Shown in pieces: positions 17,537-31,200 of a stretch of 64,000 nt of DNA. The notes beneath the pieces were generated by a model. It worked only from the letters and a program-made list of their open reading frames with translations, searched no databases and had not been told where the DNA came from. The first letter of the stretch is position 1. Each line of letters starts with the position of its first letter. Origin of the DNA: Glandiceps talaboti (taxonomy: Eukaryota > Hemichordata > Enteropneusta > Spengelidae); the NCBI RefSeq assembly GCF_964340395.1, contig NC_135557.1, positions 18,208,625 through 18,272,624 on the forward strand, written 5' to 3'. The position numbers were made by a program, and so were the translations under genes.

Positions 17537-18245
17537 CTTTGCCATGCCTATATCACTACTGAATCTAAGTAGTTCAGTTGTGCTAAAAAAAATGCCGGTA
17601 TGCTGAATGGAAAATTACCCCACTCACATGGTTTTAGAAAGGAAATTAATCAACTTGAAAAAAAGTACATTTTGCGGAGTCCAAAGTCAAAATCACTCCC
17701 TGGCCTCTGCTTCCAATGTTTCAAAATGTTGACATAAGATGGTGAAATGGTAGATGTCACAAGGTTAATGGACCAGTGTTGACAAGTACACAATAACAAT
17801 GAGAGGAATTCAACTCCTGAATTGGAGTCACCAATATAAACACACAAGGCATCTGCAAGAAACTCATATGGTTAGGGTTCTGTGTCCTTTTTATAGCAGT
17901 GACCTTGCTGACACTTTGTTTATAGATTAGTTAGCTTTGTGTAGAGGATTCGTTTTTATCTATTTTGCTGTATCAGTGTGACCAACCTACATTTTAAAAT
18001 TTCAAGAGACTGTGAATTAGTGCTCTGCCAACAAAACTCACACTCCACAAAGAAAATCAGTTTGTACAAAAATGTCTTTCAAGCGATATTTTCAAATTAA
18101 CCCCCAAAATGTCACAACATTTGCACAAAATGACATTGATTACAATGATTGTATTAGTCGTATTTCTGCAAAAACAACAACATATAAAACAAAGAAAACA
18201 GCGGAAGGATCCCAAAGACTTCTTACCCCACCCCCACAATTGACA
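16235..18245 (+). repeat. Duplicated segment, copy B
   Basis: Second copy of the segment at 13795-14520. It is interrupted between about 16505 and 17685 by a 1-kb repeat element with its flank, and again by about 100 bp near 17950-18060. Collinearity resumes after the first interruption at TCAAAATCACTCCC and after the second at ATGTCTTTCAAGC, so the insertions happened after the copies separated. Confidence 0.75.
16523..17585 (+). mobile_element. 1-kb nonautonomous element R with inverted ends
   Basis: It starts TAGCACAACTGTAC and ends GTTCAGTTGTGCTA, which are reverse complements at 13 of 14 positions. Inside are about four units of a 112-bp tandem repeat (TGTTGTTATCTTTGCAATAT, then GGCTGTTG, TATGGGCGTG and TTGTTGCTAG words), then blocks with TTTGCATATCAC and CCACCAAATGTCA, then a CAGA microsatellite (17505-17535). 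It has no transposase frame, so it would be nonautonomous. The unit array recurs at 19700-20310 and most of the element at 33460-34131. Target duplication not resolved. Confidence 0.55.
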
Positions 18246-18259
18246 TAAATACGATACTT

Positions 18260-18560
18260 TGGTATCAAAAATGCCGTCCGATGGCTATCGTAATCGCGTG
18301 ACCTGTTGCGAGGTCAACCCTTACGTACCGTGCTGTGCTTTCTCCCTGGGGTTTCTCAACCAACATTATCGGTTATAACCTTGCGATGTACACGTAATAA
18401 CAAATTTAGCTTTATAATGTAAGTAAACTTTGTCTGAATGCGATTTTTGTTCCATAATGTTTAACTATATTCGCTCTGGATGTGCAAGTTCGGAGCTCTG
18501 AGCTAGCTCAACAGAAAATCGGAAGTAAGTTTACCGGCTGCTACTATATACAAATTGTCA
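18260..18560 (+). promoter_or_regulatory. CpG-dense patch, possible promoter/first exon
   Basis: An island of CpGs in otherwise CpG-poor DNA (about nine CpG between 18274 and 18335). It includes a short ATG frame of about 35 codons (MPSDGYRNRVTCCEVNPYV...), a consensus 5' splice site GTAAGT at 18419-18424, and an ETS-like CGGAAGT followed by AAGT near 18520. This combination can mark a first exon, but no downstream exon was identified. Confidence 0.22.
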
Positions 18561-18564
18561 TCAA

Positions 18565-19690
18565 TGATCTACAAATGTATTAAATGAAAATAAAAGATTA
18601 CATCATTAGAAGATATGTTTATTAGACAATGGTTTGTATGACCGCAATTTATAGACGTATTTCTAGCTTTTCAAGACAATAACGACCATTTAAACAGTGT
18701 TTTGGATTACACTCTCCTACCATTTGCCTTATAGTTTTAACTAATGTACCAAACCACTATGGCGAGAGGCCCTGTTTATGATTCATTTTTTCCCGCTTAG
18801 TTTTATGACACATATCACTAGTTGATTTACATGGTGTATGCTTATGGAGGTGTCAAGTTTTCTATGAAAAAAATGTATTGCAGTCACTGACAACTAATGT
18901 TAGTACTTGTCAGACTAATGTATTACTGCACACAGGGAAACTGAATTGTGGGATAGGCACAAAAACTGACCAAATTAGAATAAATATTGGCATAAATTAA
19001 GTGTTCAGGATATCTACTATTTGTTGAACAACATAATATGTCAAAGACATGTGTTTTACCACTAAACCCTCTTTGGCAAAACTACAGTTAAATGTGTGAC
19101 TGTACATGATTTCATCATCACAATGTAATAGCAGTGAGCATGAAATGTAATCCAATGTTGTGCATGCATCATGCATGTATCAGTATCACACTGGTCGTTC
19201 AGATATACTACTAGATATTATGTTTGTAAGCGCTTCCTAAAGATTTACACCGACCGCATTAGCATAGACCGTATTAATTATGTAATTTCATCACCAATTA
19301 TATTAATTTGAAAGGACATAGACATAGAGATGTGCAATTTCTCTGCATGTAATTAATAAGTTACTCAGCTTTTTGCCAAGCCTTTTGGCCTTCCAGGTGT
19401 ACATGTGATTACATATATTTGACTAACAGACCAAGTGTATTCCATGTCATCACAAACAAGTAAGACTAGTCTGTGATGCTATATGTAATCATATGTTGCG
19501 AGCGAATAACTTTGACATTGCACTTCGTGCATTGACTGCTGTGTACAGTAAATTGACTGTGGTGTTAATTGGCCGGGTGTGTAAAAAGATGTAATTAAAA
19601 AAATTGTAACTTGTCAAAGGGCCCAGGCCAGGCAACCAAGCTCTCACTGAGGCAAATTATGAGGAGAATAAGCACTGTTTGAGCGTTGAT
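18565..19690. other. No gene seen
   Basis: Non-coding. The local inverted words around 19430-19500 (AGACTAGTCTGTGATG, ATATGTAATCATAT) were noted but have no clear meaning. Confidence 0.35.
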
Positions 19691-19699
19691 TTCTAAAGA

Positions 19700-20310
19700 A
19701 TCTATCCACATGCTAATCAAGCCCTGTTGCTACCTATTCAAAATCCATCGTATCTTACTATTGGTATGGGTGTCTCTTAGTTGCTGGTTGACTATGTGCC
19801 AATATTTTGGAAGTATATCTACTTGCCTAACAAGGAACTATGTTGTTATCTTTGCCATATACACCGTTATTTCACTGTTGTTATGGGTGTGATCTAACTG
19901 CCAGAAATGTACATATTCTTTTTAGGAATGTTTATCCATTTACTTTCTAGCACTGTTGTTATCTCTCTTATATAAACTCCACCATTGGTCGTTGCTATGG
20001 GTATGGCCTTGTTGCTAGACATATGTGTGGACATTTTATAACTGTTTATCCACTTGCCTTTTCATCTCTGTTATTGTCTTTGTAATGTATGCCATCATTT
20101 GGTTGTTGCTGTTGACATAGTCTTGTTGTTATGCTTATATGTGATCATTTATTGGATGTTTAGCCACACGCTTACTCATCTCGGTTATCTTTGCAATACA
20201 TACAGGCATTTCATTGTTGCTAGGGGCACGGTATTGATTAAAGGCATATTTACATATGGTTTTTTCACGCTTTCTCAACAAATACTCTTGTTACTTTCAA
20301 AATAACACTG
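19700..20310 (+). repeat. 112-bp tandem repeat of element R, copy 2
   Basis: Five to six diverged units of about 106-118 bp with the phase words CTGTTGTTATCT, ATTTCACTGTTG/ATTTGGTTGTTG, TATGGG and TTGTTGCTAG, matching the internal array of the 16.5-kb element. The element's terminal blocks and inverted ends were not recognised here, so this is a partial copy. Confidence 0.65.
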
Positions 20311-20384
20311 GCATTTACTTTATATGTGAATGACAATAATCGTTTAAACCCATCTTCCTGAAACTAATTAGACGTTCTAATCAC

Positions 20385-21080
20385 TAGAATGACTAGATAC
20401 AAATATAGTAAGACAAGAATTGGTCTGTGTGCTCAGCTCCTGATACCATTCGAGATCGCTAACGTTATCTACCCGTTTTGGCATTCTTGACGTCCAGCTG
20501 GTACACATGCATAGCACAGACAGAAATGAAAAAGGGCAGTGAGAGAAATTAAAATCAAATGAATTGGTCTGTCTTGCAACTCTTTTTACCATTGAAGATG
20601 GCTAACGTTATGAATGGATATGTGCTATAACTCTCTTTACCATTCAGGACGGCTAAAGTTATCTGCTTTGTAATTCATGACGTCCAACTGGTAGACATGC
20701 ATAGCACAGACAAATGAAAAAGGGCAGGGAAAGAAATTAAAATAAAATGAATTAGTATGTCTTGTAGTTCTTTTTACCATCAAGATGGCTAAAGTTATGA
20801 ATGTTATAGCTCTGTTCACCATTCGAGAAGGCTAAAGTTATCTACCTGTTTTGACATTCGTGCCAACTGGTAAAATAAAATGAATGGGTCCATGATATAC
20901 ATGTAGCTCTTTTTACCATTGGGACGACTAAAGTTATCTACACTATTTTGACATTTGTGACGTCCAACTGGCAGACATTCATATCACAGAAAGAAATGGA
21001 AAAGGATAGTGGAAATATTTAAAATGAAATGAATGTCTGTGTTGGAGTTGTTCATGATTCAAGACGGCTAAAGTGAATAT
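20385..21080 (+). repeat. Tandem repeat, ~190-bp composite unit
   Basis: Words of the type ACCATTCAAGACGGCTAAAG recur at about 20445, 20587, 20638, 20776, 20818, 20915 and 21055, with spacings alternating near 140 and 45 bp. Between them recur GACGTCCAACTGG, AGACATGCATAGCACAGAC and GAAATTAAAATAAAATGAAT. Minus-strand open frames here are by-products of the repeat. Confidence 0.7.
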
Positions 21081-21084
21081 GGCT

Positions 21085-23632
21085 ATTAAAGTGACTTACT
21101 TACTTTACACAATCAGTAATGTGACACGTACCTTCTGATCTTTATTGAGTTAATTTGTTTTCACTAAATGTGATAAATTTTGCATCATACTCTACTGGGT
21201 TTGGATATCTCTTGCAAAACTTACACTCTACAATTGAAAGATCAGGAACGTTTTACATGAAATTATATGCATTTATGCACATTTAAGAGTCACATTAAAT
21301 ATGTTTTCAGGTGATACTAAAATTGTCCATATTCATGGATTTCTATAAAGATCTATACATTTGCTATTTTACCATTTGAATTTATCAAACTATGCAGAAT
21401 CTTTTACATTCAGATGTTTAGGACAAATTCTTAATGTATCAACTACTATATGCATAACACAGAGCTTGGTACAAAGTATGTCATGTAATACATACACGAT
21501 TCGAACTCAGTTTTGTTCTTGCAGACTACAATGTACAGCATAGTGAGTATTGGGGAAAGTGTTTGTTCGTTTATTCAATCAATAAACTTTGGACACTCAA
21601 GACAGATGTGTTATTAACTGAACCAAAAAACTATTTGGCCTCCTACATAAAAGTATTCCAAGTCCCATTCTTACTCCTACAAGCGAATTTGCTGACAAAG
21701 TTATGGTTAAGATATGATTGGATTACAAAAGAAAACGCACACGATTGCCAGAAATGTGTCATGTTTTGAACAAAAATAGGTCAACAACACCGACATTGGA
21801 ACAGGAACTACTCGAAAGATGAAGTAATGATTACCTCAAGAAATCGCCAATGTCCTCAATAGCTCATTTAACATAACTGATAGTTTGCCATACTTAAGTC
21901 CAATATCAAAGTATGATTTTAAAAAAGTTACATAAATGTATACAAAATTTTATGACAACATAGCGTAACGAAATAAATCTATACACATACGAATTACATG
22001 TTAGCATCGAATACATTTATCAAAAGACAGCAACACGCTTTTGTAGTAAAACGTGTTATTTAGAAATTTAAATTTAAATTATACCTACAAAATTAAATTT
22101 AGATCAATAGGATTTTAGTATCCACAAATAACAATCAAAATAATATCAATTTTTAATGGGCAAGGCAAATCTGAGCTATTCATTACCATGGTTATAAGGA
22201 ATTTATAGTACAAGTAAAACATGTAGTACATGTTTTGCGCACCTCATATCCATCGGTAATAACAATGCAAAGTACAGTGCCAACAACCAAAAAATCAAAA
22301 TAATATTCATTTTTGAGGGGTCATCATGTGTCCACCTACTATATTGTATGGGGTTTGCAAGTGATGCACGTCGCACAACGATGCGATGTCAAAATCACAC
22401 AGTGTTGCTAAGTTAGATAATACAGTGAAAAATATGGCTGAAATATGGCCCTCCCGTGACAACCGTTTTGTAAAAAGTAACCCCCCCCCCATTCCCCCAG
22501 CCCTCCCCCTGTAAATACTGAAGGCTCCCTTGACGTTACAAAAAAACATTACAACGTCAACCCATATATAAATCATTGTACAAAAGTTCGGTCAAACAAT
22601 TTATTCTGGACAGCTATCACACATAGTCATAGTTTATTTTCACACTTGCTGCCCTGTCTATTATAGTTAGGTTATTGTACTCACCAATTTGACGGACAGC
22701 AAACATCCACATATTAATTGCTTACTGTGTAATGCATGTACTATATTGTAGCTTTCAGTGATAGTTTTAGAGTATATAAATATCATAAACCTATCTTTAA
22801 CTTCCATTTCTGTTCGGCGTTCACAATAGTTTGTCCTGATACACACCACACATGGTCTCTCACTCAGTTCAACTCTGTCAATTAATATGGTATCCGTGGG
22901 TAATAACATCCCTGTACTTCACATATGTCTCAAGTGGCAGCCACGTTCATTTTCATGGCATTTACTGTTTGACGATTACAACATTTGTTGGTAAACAGTT
23001 CAATGTATTTACAGTGCTGGATGTTATAAAGAATTTCCTGGTATAAAGCCCATAGTTAGTGTGAGTAGATTTAGATTCTGCCAATGTGTTATACATGATG
23101 AAGCCAGCTGAATTGGACGGTCACACGAGTTGGAAGGTCAACATTTGTTGAAAAGCTCTCTTAATTCCCTAGATGATATCTGCTTGTTTTGCTAACTGAG
23201 TGAAGTTGGTTTCCATGACAACCATGTTTCAGAGTTCCATGGATTCTATTTTCGCTGTTTCCAACAAGTAACAAATCATTGTTATATAATCCCCGGTCAC
23301 AACCTTTCTTATTGTAGAGCGCTTCAGGTTTTTCCATTGTATTTTAAGTTCACGTCTTGCACGTGTATAGTGGGTTGTGGTAACCTTATCCATGGTGGTT
23401 ACTTGTTTGTACAAAAAGAGCTCGAAGTCACGGTCACTAGCTAGCTTGTGAATATACACATCAAAGTCTCACAAATCTAATGCCACAGTGTGTAGTAAAG
23501 AGCTAAACTTTACATCGCCCGGGAGTTTCTAAAAATATTTTGTATAATTATAAGTATCACCAATAATTGACTAATCAAGACTCTCGTTAACCTTAGAGTT
23601 TAGAATAGCACTTCTTGTCTAATTGAGAATTC
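21085..23632. other. No supported gene
   Basis: Mostly unique AT-rich DNA. The frame at 22852-23046 contains HVHFHG, which recalls copper-ligand motifs, but nothing else supports it. No other feature is evident. Confidence 0.3.
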
Positions 23633-23903
23633 TTGACTCCATCATGTTCTCCCAACGGCTGTGGTACCAATCTTTATGTTTGTGTTCTGTTGAATAAAAG
23701 TGTTTTGCACTGGAAAGTTTATACCACCGGGCCAAATGAGTTATGTGACCAAAATGATAAAAAAGATGAGATTCACTTTGTTTTACATTGCAGTTTTAAT
23801 GATGGCGTAGGCAATACTTATATTGTCACACAAAAAACGCTGAATACATCAGATAATGAGATACTGTCAGATAATGAGAAATTAAAGTACTTGGTGACAA
23901 ATC
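23633..23903 (+). pseudogene. LINE ORF2 C-terminal tail, left part
   Basis: The frame contains LCDQNDKKDEIHFVLHCSFN followed later by LSDNEKLKYLVTN. This is the small Cys/His-containing module (C..C...DE.HF...C) found at the very C-terminus of many LINE reverse-transcriptase proteins. Only the tail is present, so the copy is 5' truncated. It is cut at 23903 by the foldback element, whose first bases supply the apparent TGA stop. The frame resumes on the other side at 26214. Confidence 0.75.
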
Positions 23904-26207
<2,304 letters not shown>

Positions 26208-26460
26208 CAAATCAGATTAGGAATACGGCAAAAATATTTGAAGCCGCCTTTTAAAAATGCCATGAAACTTTGTATCAGAGTTAATCTATTTTTTCTCACA
26301 CTGAATGTACAATTACTTTTTTTCACTGTAACCTCTCTATATTGCCAATGTATCCTGTTTTTTGTTTAAGGTGACTTACAAGCCTGATAGGCTGGGATGT
26401 ATTTTATATCATTAATTAATTGACAGTATACTTTTAAATGTGTAAAACTTCTATTAAATG
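26208..26460 (+). pseudogene. LINE tail, right part and 3'UTR
   Basis: After the duplicated CAAATC the LINE frame continues [13 protein letters not shown] and reaches its own stop at 26252-26254. A 3'UTR-like stretch follows, with a stem-loop AGCCT-GAT-AGGCT at 26381-26393; such hairpins are common near LINE 3' ends. The exact 3' boundary is uncertain. Confidence 0.7.
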
Positions 26461-26464
26461 GTGG

Positions 26465-27410
26465 AAAAGAAACAAAAGACCATAGGCACGTACAGCTAAT
26501 AGTGCATGTTTCACCGTATTTTATTTTGATAACGACAGCATTAAATATAGTTTGTCTTACGTTAACGTTATACATGTAAATGTCACACTGATCGTGCTGA
26601 GATACATTACTAGAAATATATTTACACTTAGAGTAAATTCATAAAAATAAAAATATAAAAAAGCATTCCCAGTGGTCAAATCTAAATAAATAAAGCAAAC
26701 AACTACCGGGAAGTACATTTAAAACATCTTGCAAAAACTAGTTTGGTTAAATACGTAAACGACAATAACTCTTTTATTTCTCTTTGATTTTTGTTTTATT
26801 TGATGAGTGAAGTAAACATTTCACTTCATTTCAACTTGTTTCTACCCCATTACGAGTTGCTTGCATAATTGATCATGTTCCATAACTAGGCAATGTCTTA
26901 CGAATGCATACTACAAATTAAGAGTCAACATTAATGATAACGACGTTATCAAACACCTAGTTAGCAGAAAGGAGAACTAAATTAGGGAGGGGTACCATTT
27001 CAAGTTACAAATAAATTTAGTTAACAAGTTGCTGATTGGTAGTCGATATGGAGTACAATTCCACCACATTTAGTAGGTAGACACACATCCATGGCCAAAA
27101 GTCAGATAATTTGCATGTATTTTTACATTTAACTCATACATGTTTTACATTTTAACAGTAGTTAGAAATCATTTTCTTTTTTATATTCTATGACTGCACA
27201 GAATACATTCTAGGATCATCGCCCATGTATTAAATGTAGACACTCACCCATGGCCAGAAGTCAGATAATTTGTCTGTGATTGATAGATTATGCAAACTTA
27301 CAAATATTGTTACGCCTATTGTCAACGGTGTCAATTGTCTGATATTTTCATGTTTCAGATGATAATGTCTCTAGAATGATAACATCTTGCTCCCCTACTT
27401 TATTGAAGGT
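26465..27410. other. No gene; short direct repeat
   Basis: Non-coding. A 36-bp sequence (GTAGACAC...CATGG, then AGTCAGATAATTTG) occurs at 27078-27113 and again at 27236-27272 with a few mismatches. Confidence 0.5.
27399..27404 (-). terminator. Polyadenylation signal AATAAA
   Basis: AATAAA on the minus strand, nine bases past the stop codon of the small basic-protein frame. It fits a very short 3'UTR. Confidence 0.4.
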
Positions 27411-27412
27411 TA

Positions 27413-27829
27413 TCATATAGTTTGCTTGTTCTCCATTTTGCGAAGCTTAAAGTTTAGCATTCTCCAATTGTAGAAACCATAAAGTAAAGGATCAGTGGGA
27501 AATAATTCTTCAATTGTCCTTTGCTTAGGTTCGTGGGAGATTGGAGTATGAACTTCCTCCTCAGATGATGATGAATCAAATCGTGGCAACTCAGTTTGTA
27601 GATAAGATGAATGGTTAGAATCATGATCAGTCAGAAATACATCTTTCTGGGTCCTTTTCTTTGATTCACAGTATATAGGTGTATGAACTTGCTCCTCATA
27701 TGATGAATCGAATGAAGGTAACGCAGTAAGCGGATGAGATGAATGTTTTTGAAACTTGTGAAGTTTTCTTTTTCTTTGTCTTCTAGCTTTACTACGTCTC
27801 TTTATGGATGCAGTGTTTCTTTTCCCCAT
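27413..27829 (-). CDS. Small basic protein with two internal repeats, unknown
   Basis: 138 codons from ATG. Residues 1-28 are strongly basic (KRRSKARRQRKRK), like a nuclear or nucleic-acid-binding tail. Residues 29-70 and 73-113 are two copies of one motif, each with HSS..., LP.FDSS, EEVHTPI-like, a Lys/Arg-Thr patch and an acidic end (LTDHD / FPTDP). A short aromatic C-terminus follows (LLYGFYNWRML). The internal duplication keeps frame, composition is protein-like, and AATAAA lies nine bases past the stop. An AG in a weak acceptor context (CATTTGTAG) lies 13 bases before the ATG, so an upstream exon is possible. No known family is recognised; it may be a lineage-specific gene or a transposon-carried frame. 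The SS/EE clusters look like casein-kinase-type acidic sites, which is inference only. Confidence 0.45.
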   Translation of the reverse strand: MGKRNTASIKRRSKARRQRKRKLHKFQKHSSHPLTALPSFDSSYEEQVHTPIYCESKKRTQKDVFLTDHDSNHSSYLQTELPRFDSSSSEEEVHTPISHEPKQRTIEELFPTDPLLYGFYNWRMLNFKLRKMENKQTI

Positions 27830-28230
27830 ACTCTGGTAGATCTACAAATGATAACTAAATTTAATGGCATATACATGCAGTTTCAATCTTTTTAAAAATC
27901 ACCAGCACTACACATTAATTGCATTAGTTAGGTAGTTATTTATAGTGCTTTACTTTAAAAGCCCCTGTCCAGGTTATTTAATAATCCTAACTTGTCAAAT
28001 TTTCCCCCATTTCAATGACACAACTAAGAAAAACTATCAATACTGAGGCATATTTTTTTTTACTCACATGCTGTCCCAATTATACGTACTTGACATGAAT
28101 ATGTATACATGTCACCTGTCGTCTCATCAATACATCTACATATGTAGAATATACTACACATTGACACTGCAATTACAACATCATCTAACTTTTTAAATTA
28201 AAAGGCAATGAAGAACCAATAGTATTCAAG
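27830..28230. other. No gene seen
   Basis: AT-rich flank between the small frame and the satellite. No recognisable promoter motif. Confidence 0.4.
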
Positions 28231-31200
28231 CTAAACTTGTGTTTTATCCCTACACAGTACATATTACAAAATGGCTGAGTTGTGTGGCCACACTCATCAG
28301 AGATCATTGACCGTCACACCACAAACCATCTAAACTTTGTTATCCCTACACAGTACATATTACAAAATGGCTGAGTTGTGTGGCCACACTCATCAGAGAT
28401 CACTGACAGTCACACCACAAACCATCTAAACTTTGTTATCCCTACACAATATATATTACAAAAAGGCTGAGTTGTGTGGCCGCACTCACCAAAGATCATC
28501 GACCGTCACACAACGAACCATCTAAACTTTGTTATCCCTACACAGTACATATTTACAAAATGGCTGAGTTATGTGGCCACAACCATCAGAGATCACTGAC
28601 CGTCACACCACAAACCATCTAAACTTTGTTATCCCTACACAGTACATATTACAAAATGGCTGAGTTGTGTGGTCACACTCATCAGAGATCATTGACCGTC
28701 ACACCACAAACCATCTAAACTTTGTTATCCCTACACAGTACATATTACAAAATGGCTGAGTTGTGTGGCCACACTCATCAGAGATCACTGACCGTCACAC
28801 CACAAACCATCTAAACATTGTTATCCCTACACACTACATATTACAAAATGGCTGAGTTGTGTGGCCACACTCATCATAGATCATTGACCGTCACACAACA
28901 AAACCATCTAAACTATTTTATCCCTACACAGTACATATTACAAAATGGCTGAGTTGTGTGGCCACACTCATCAGAGATCATTGACCGTCACACCACAAAA
29001 CCATCTAAACTATTTTATCCCTACACAGTACATATTACAAAATGGCTGAGTTGTGTGGCCATAATCATCAGAGATCACTGACCGTCACACCACAAACCAT
29101 GTAAACTTTGTTATCCCTACACAGTACATATTACAAAATGGCTGAGTTATGTGGCCATAATCATCAGAGATCATTGACCGTCACACCACAAACCATCCAA
29201 ACTTTGTTATCCCTACACAGTACAATATATTACAAAATGGCTGAGTTGTGTGGTCACACTCATCAGAGATCATTGACCGTCACACCACAAACCATCTAAA
29301 CTTTGTTATCCCTACACAGTACATGTTACAAAATGGCTGAGTTGTGTGGCCATAATCATCAGAGATCATTGACCGTCACACCACAAACCATGTTAACTGT
29401 GTTATCCCTACACAGTACATATTTACAAAATGGCTGAGTTGTGTGGCCACACTCATCAGAGATCACTGGCTGTCACACCACAAATCCATCTAAACTATTT
29501 TATCCCTACACATTACATATTACAAAATGGCTGAGTTGTGTGGCCATAATCATCAGAGATCACTGACCGTCACACCACAAACCATGTAAACTTTGTTATC
29601 CCTACACAGTACATATTACAAAATGGCTGAGTTATGTGGCCACACTCATCAGAGATCATTGACCGTCACACCACAAACCATCTAAACTTTGTTATCCCTA
29701 CACAGTACATGTTACAAAATGGCTGAGTTGTGTGGCCATAATCATCAGAGATCATTGACCATCACACCACAAAACCATCTAAACTATTTTATCCCTACAC
29801 AGTACATATTACAAAATGGCTGAGTTGTGTGGCCACACTCATCAGAGATCATTGACCGTCACACCACAAAACCATCTAAACTATTTTATCCCTACACAGT
29901 ACATATTACAAAATGGCTGAGTTGTGTGGCCATAATCATCAGAGATCATTGACCGTCACACCACAAACCATCCAAACTTTGTTATCCCTACACAGTACAA
30001 TATATTACAAAATGGCTGAGTTGTGTGGTCACACTCATCAGAGATCATTGACCGTCACACCACAAACCATCTAAACTTTGTTATCCCTACACAGTACATG
30101 TTACAAAATGGCTGAGTTGTGTGGCCATAATCATCAGAGATCATTGACCGTCACACCACAAACCATGTTAACTGTGTTATCCCTACACAGTACATATTTA
30201 CAAAATGGCTGAGTTGTGTGGCCACACTCATCAGAGATCACTGGCTGTCACACCACAAATCCATCTAAACTATTTTATCCCTACACATTACATATTACAA
30301 AATGGCTGAGTTGTGTGGCCATAATCATCAGAGATCACTGACCGTCACACCACAAACCATGTAAACTTTGTTATCCCTACACAGTACATATTACAAAATG
30401 GCTGAGTTATGTGGCCACACTCATCAGAGATCATTGACCGTCACACCACAAACCATCTAAACTTTGTTATCCCTACACAGTACATGTTACAAAATGGCTG
30501 AGTTGTGTGGCCATAATCATCAGAGATCATTGACCGTCACACCACAAACCATGTTAACTGTGTTATCCCTACACAGTACATATTTACAAAATGGCTGAGT
30601 TATGTGGCCACACTCATCAGAGATCATTGACCGTCACACCACAAACCATCTAAACTTTGTTATCCCTACACAGTACATGTTACAAAATGGCTGAGTTGTG
30701 TGGCCATAATCATCAGAGATCATTGACCATCACACCACAAAACCATCTAAACTATTTTATCCCTACACAGTACATATTACAAAATGGCTGAGTTGTGTGG
30801 CCACACTCATCAGAGATCATTGACCGTCACACCACAAAACCATCTAAACTATTTTATCCCTACACAGTACATATTACAAAATGGCTGAGTTGTGTGGCCA
30901 TAATCATCAGAGATCACTGACCGTCACACCACAAACCATGTAAACTTTGTTATCCCTACACAGTACATATTACAAAATGGCTGAGTTATGTGGCCATAAT
31001 CATCAGAGATCATTGACCGTCACACCACAAACCATCCAAACTTTGTTATCCCTACACAGTACAATATATTACAAAATGGCTGAGTTGTGTGGTCACACTC
31101 ATCAGAGATCATTGACCGTCACACCACAAACCATCTAAACTTTGTTATCCCTACACAGTACATGTTACAAAATGGCTGAGTTGTGTGGCCATAATCATCA

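Noticed and set aside
22852-23046. HVHFHG motif suggesting a multicopper-oxidase fragment
   Set aside because: Only one short motif, no other copper ligands or flanking domain sequence.
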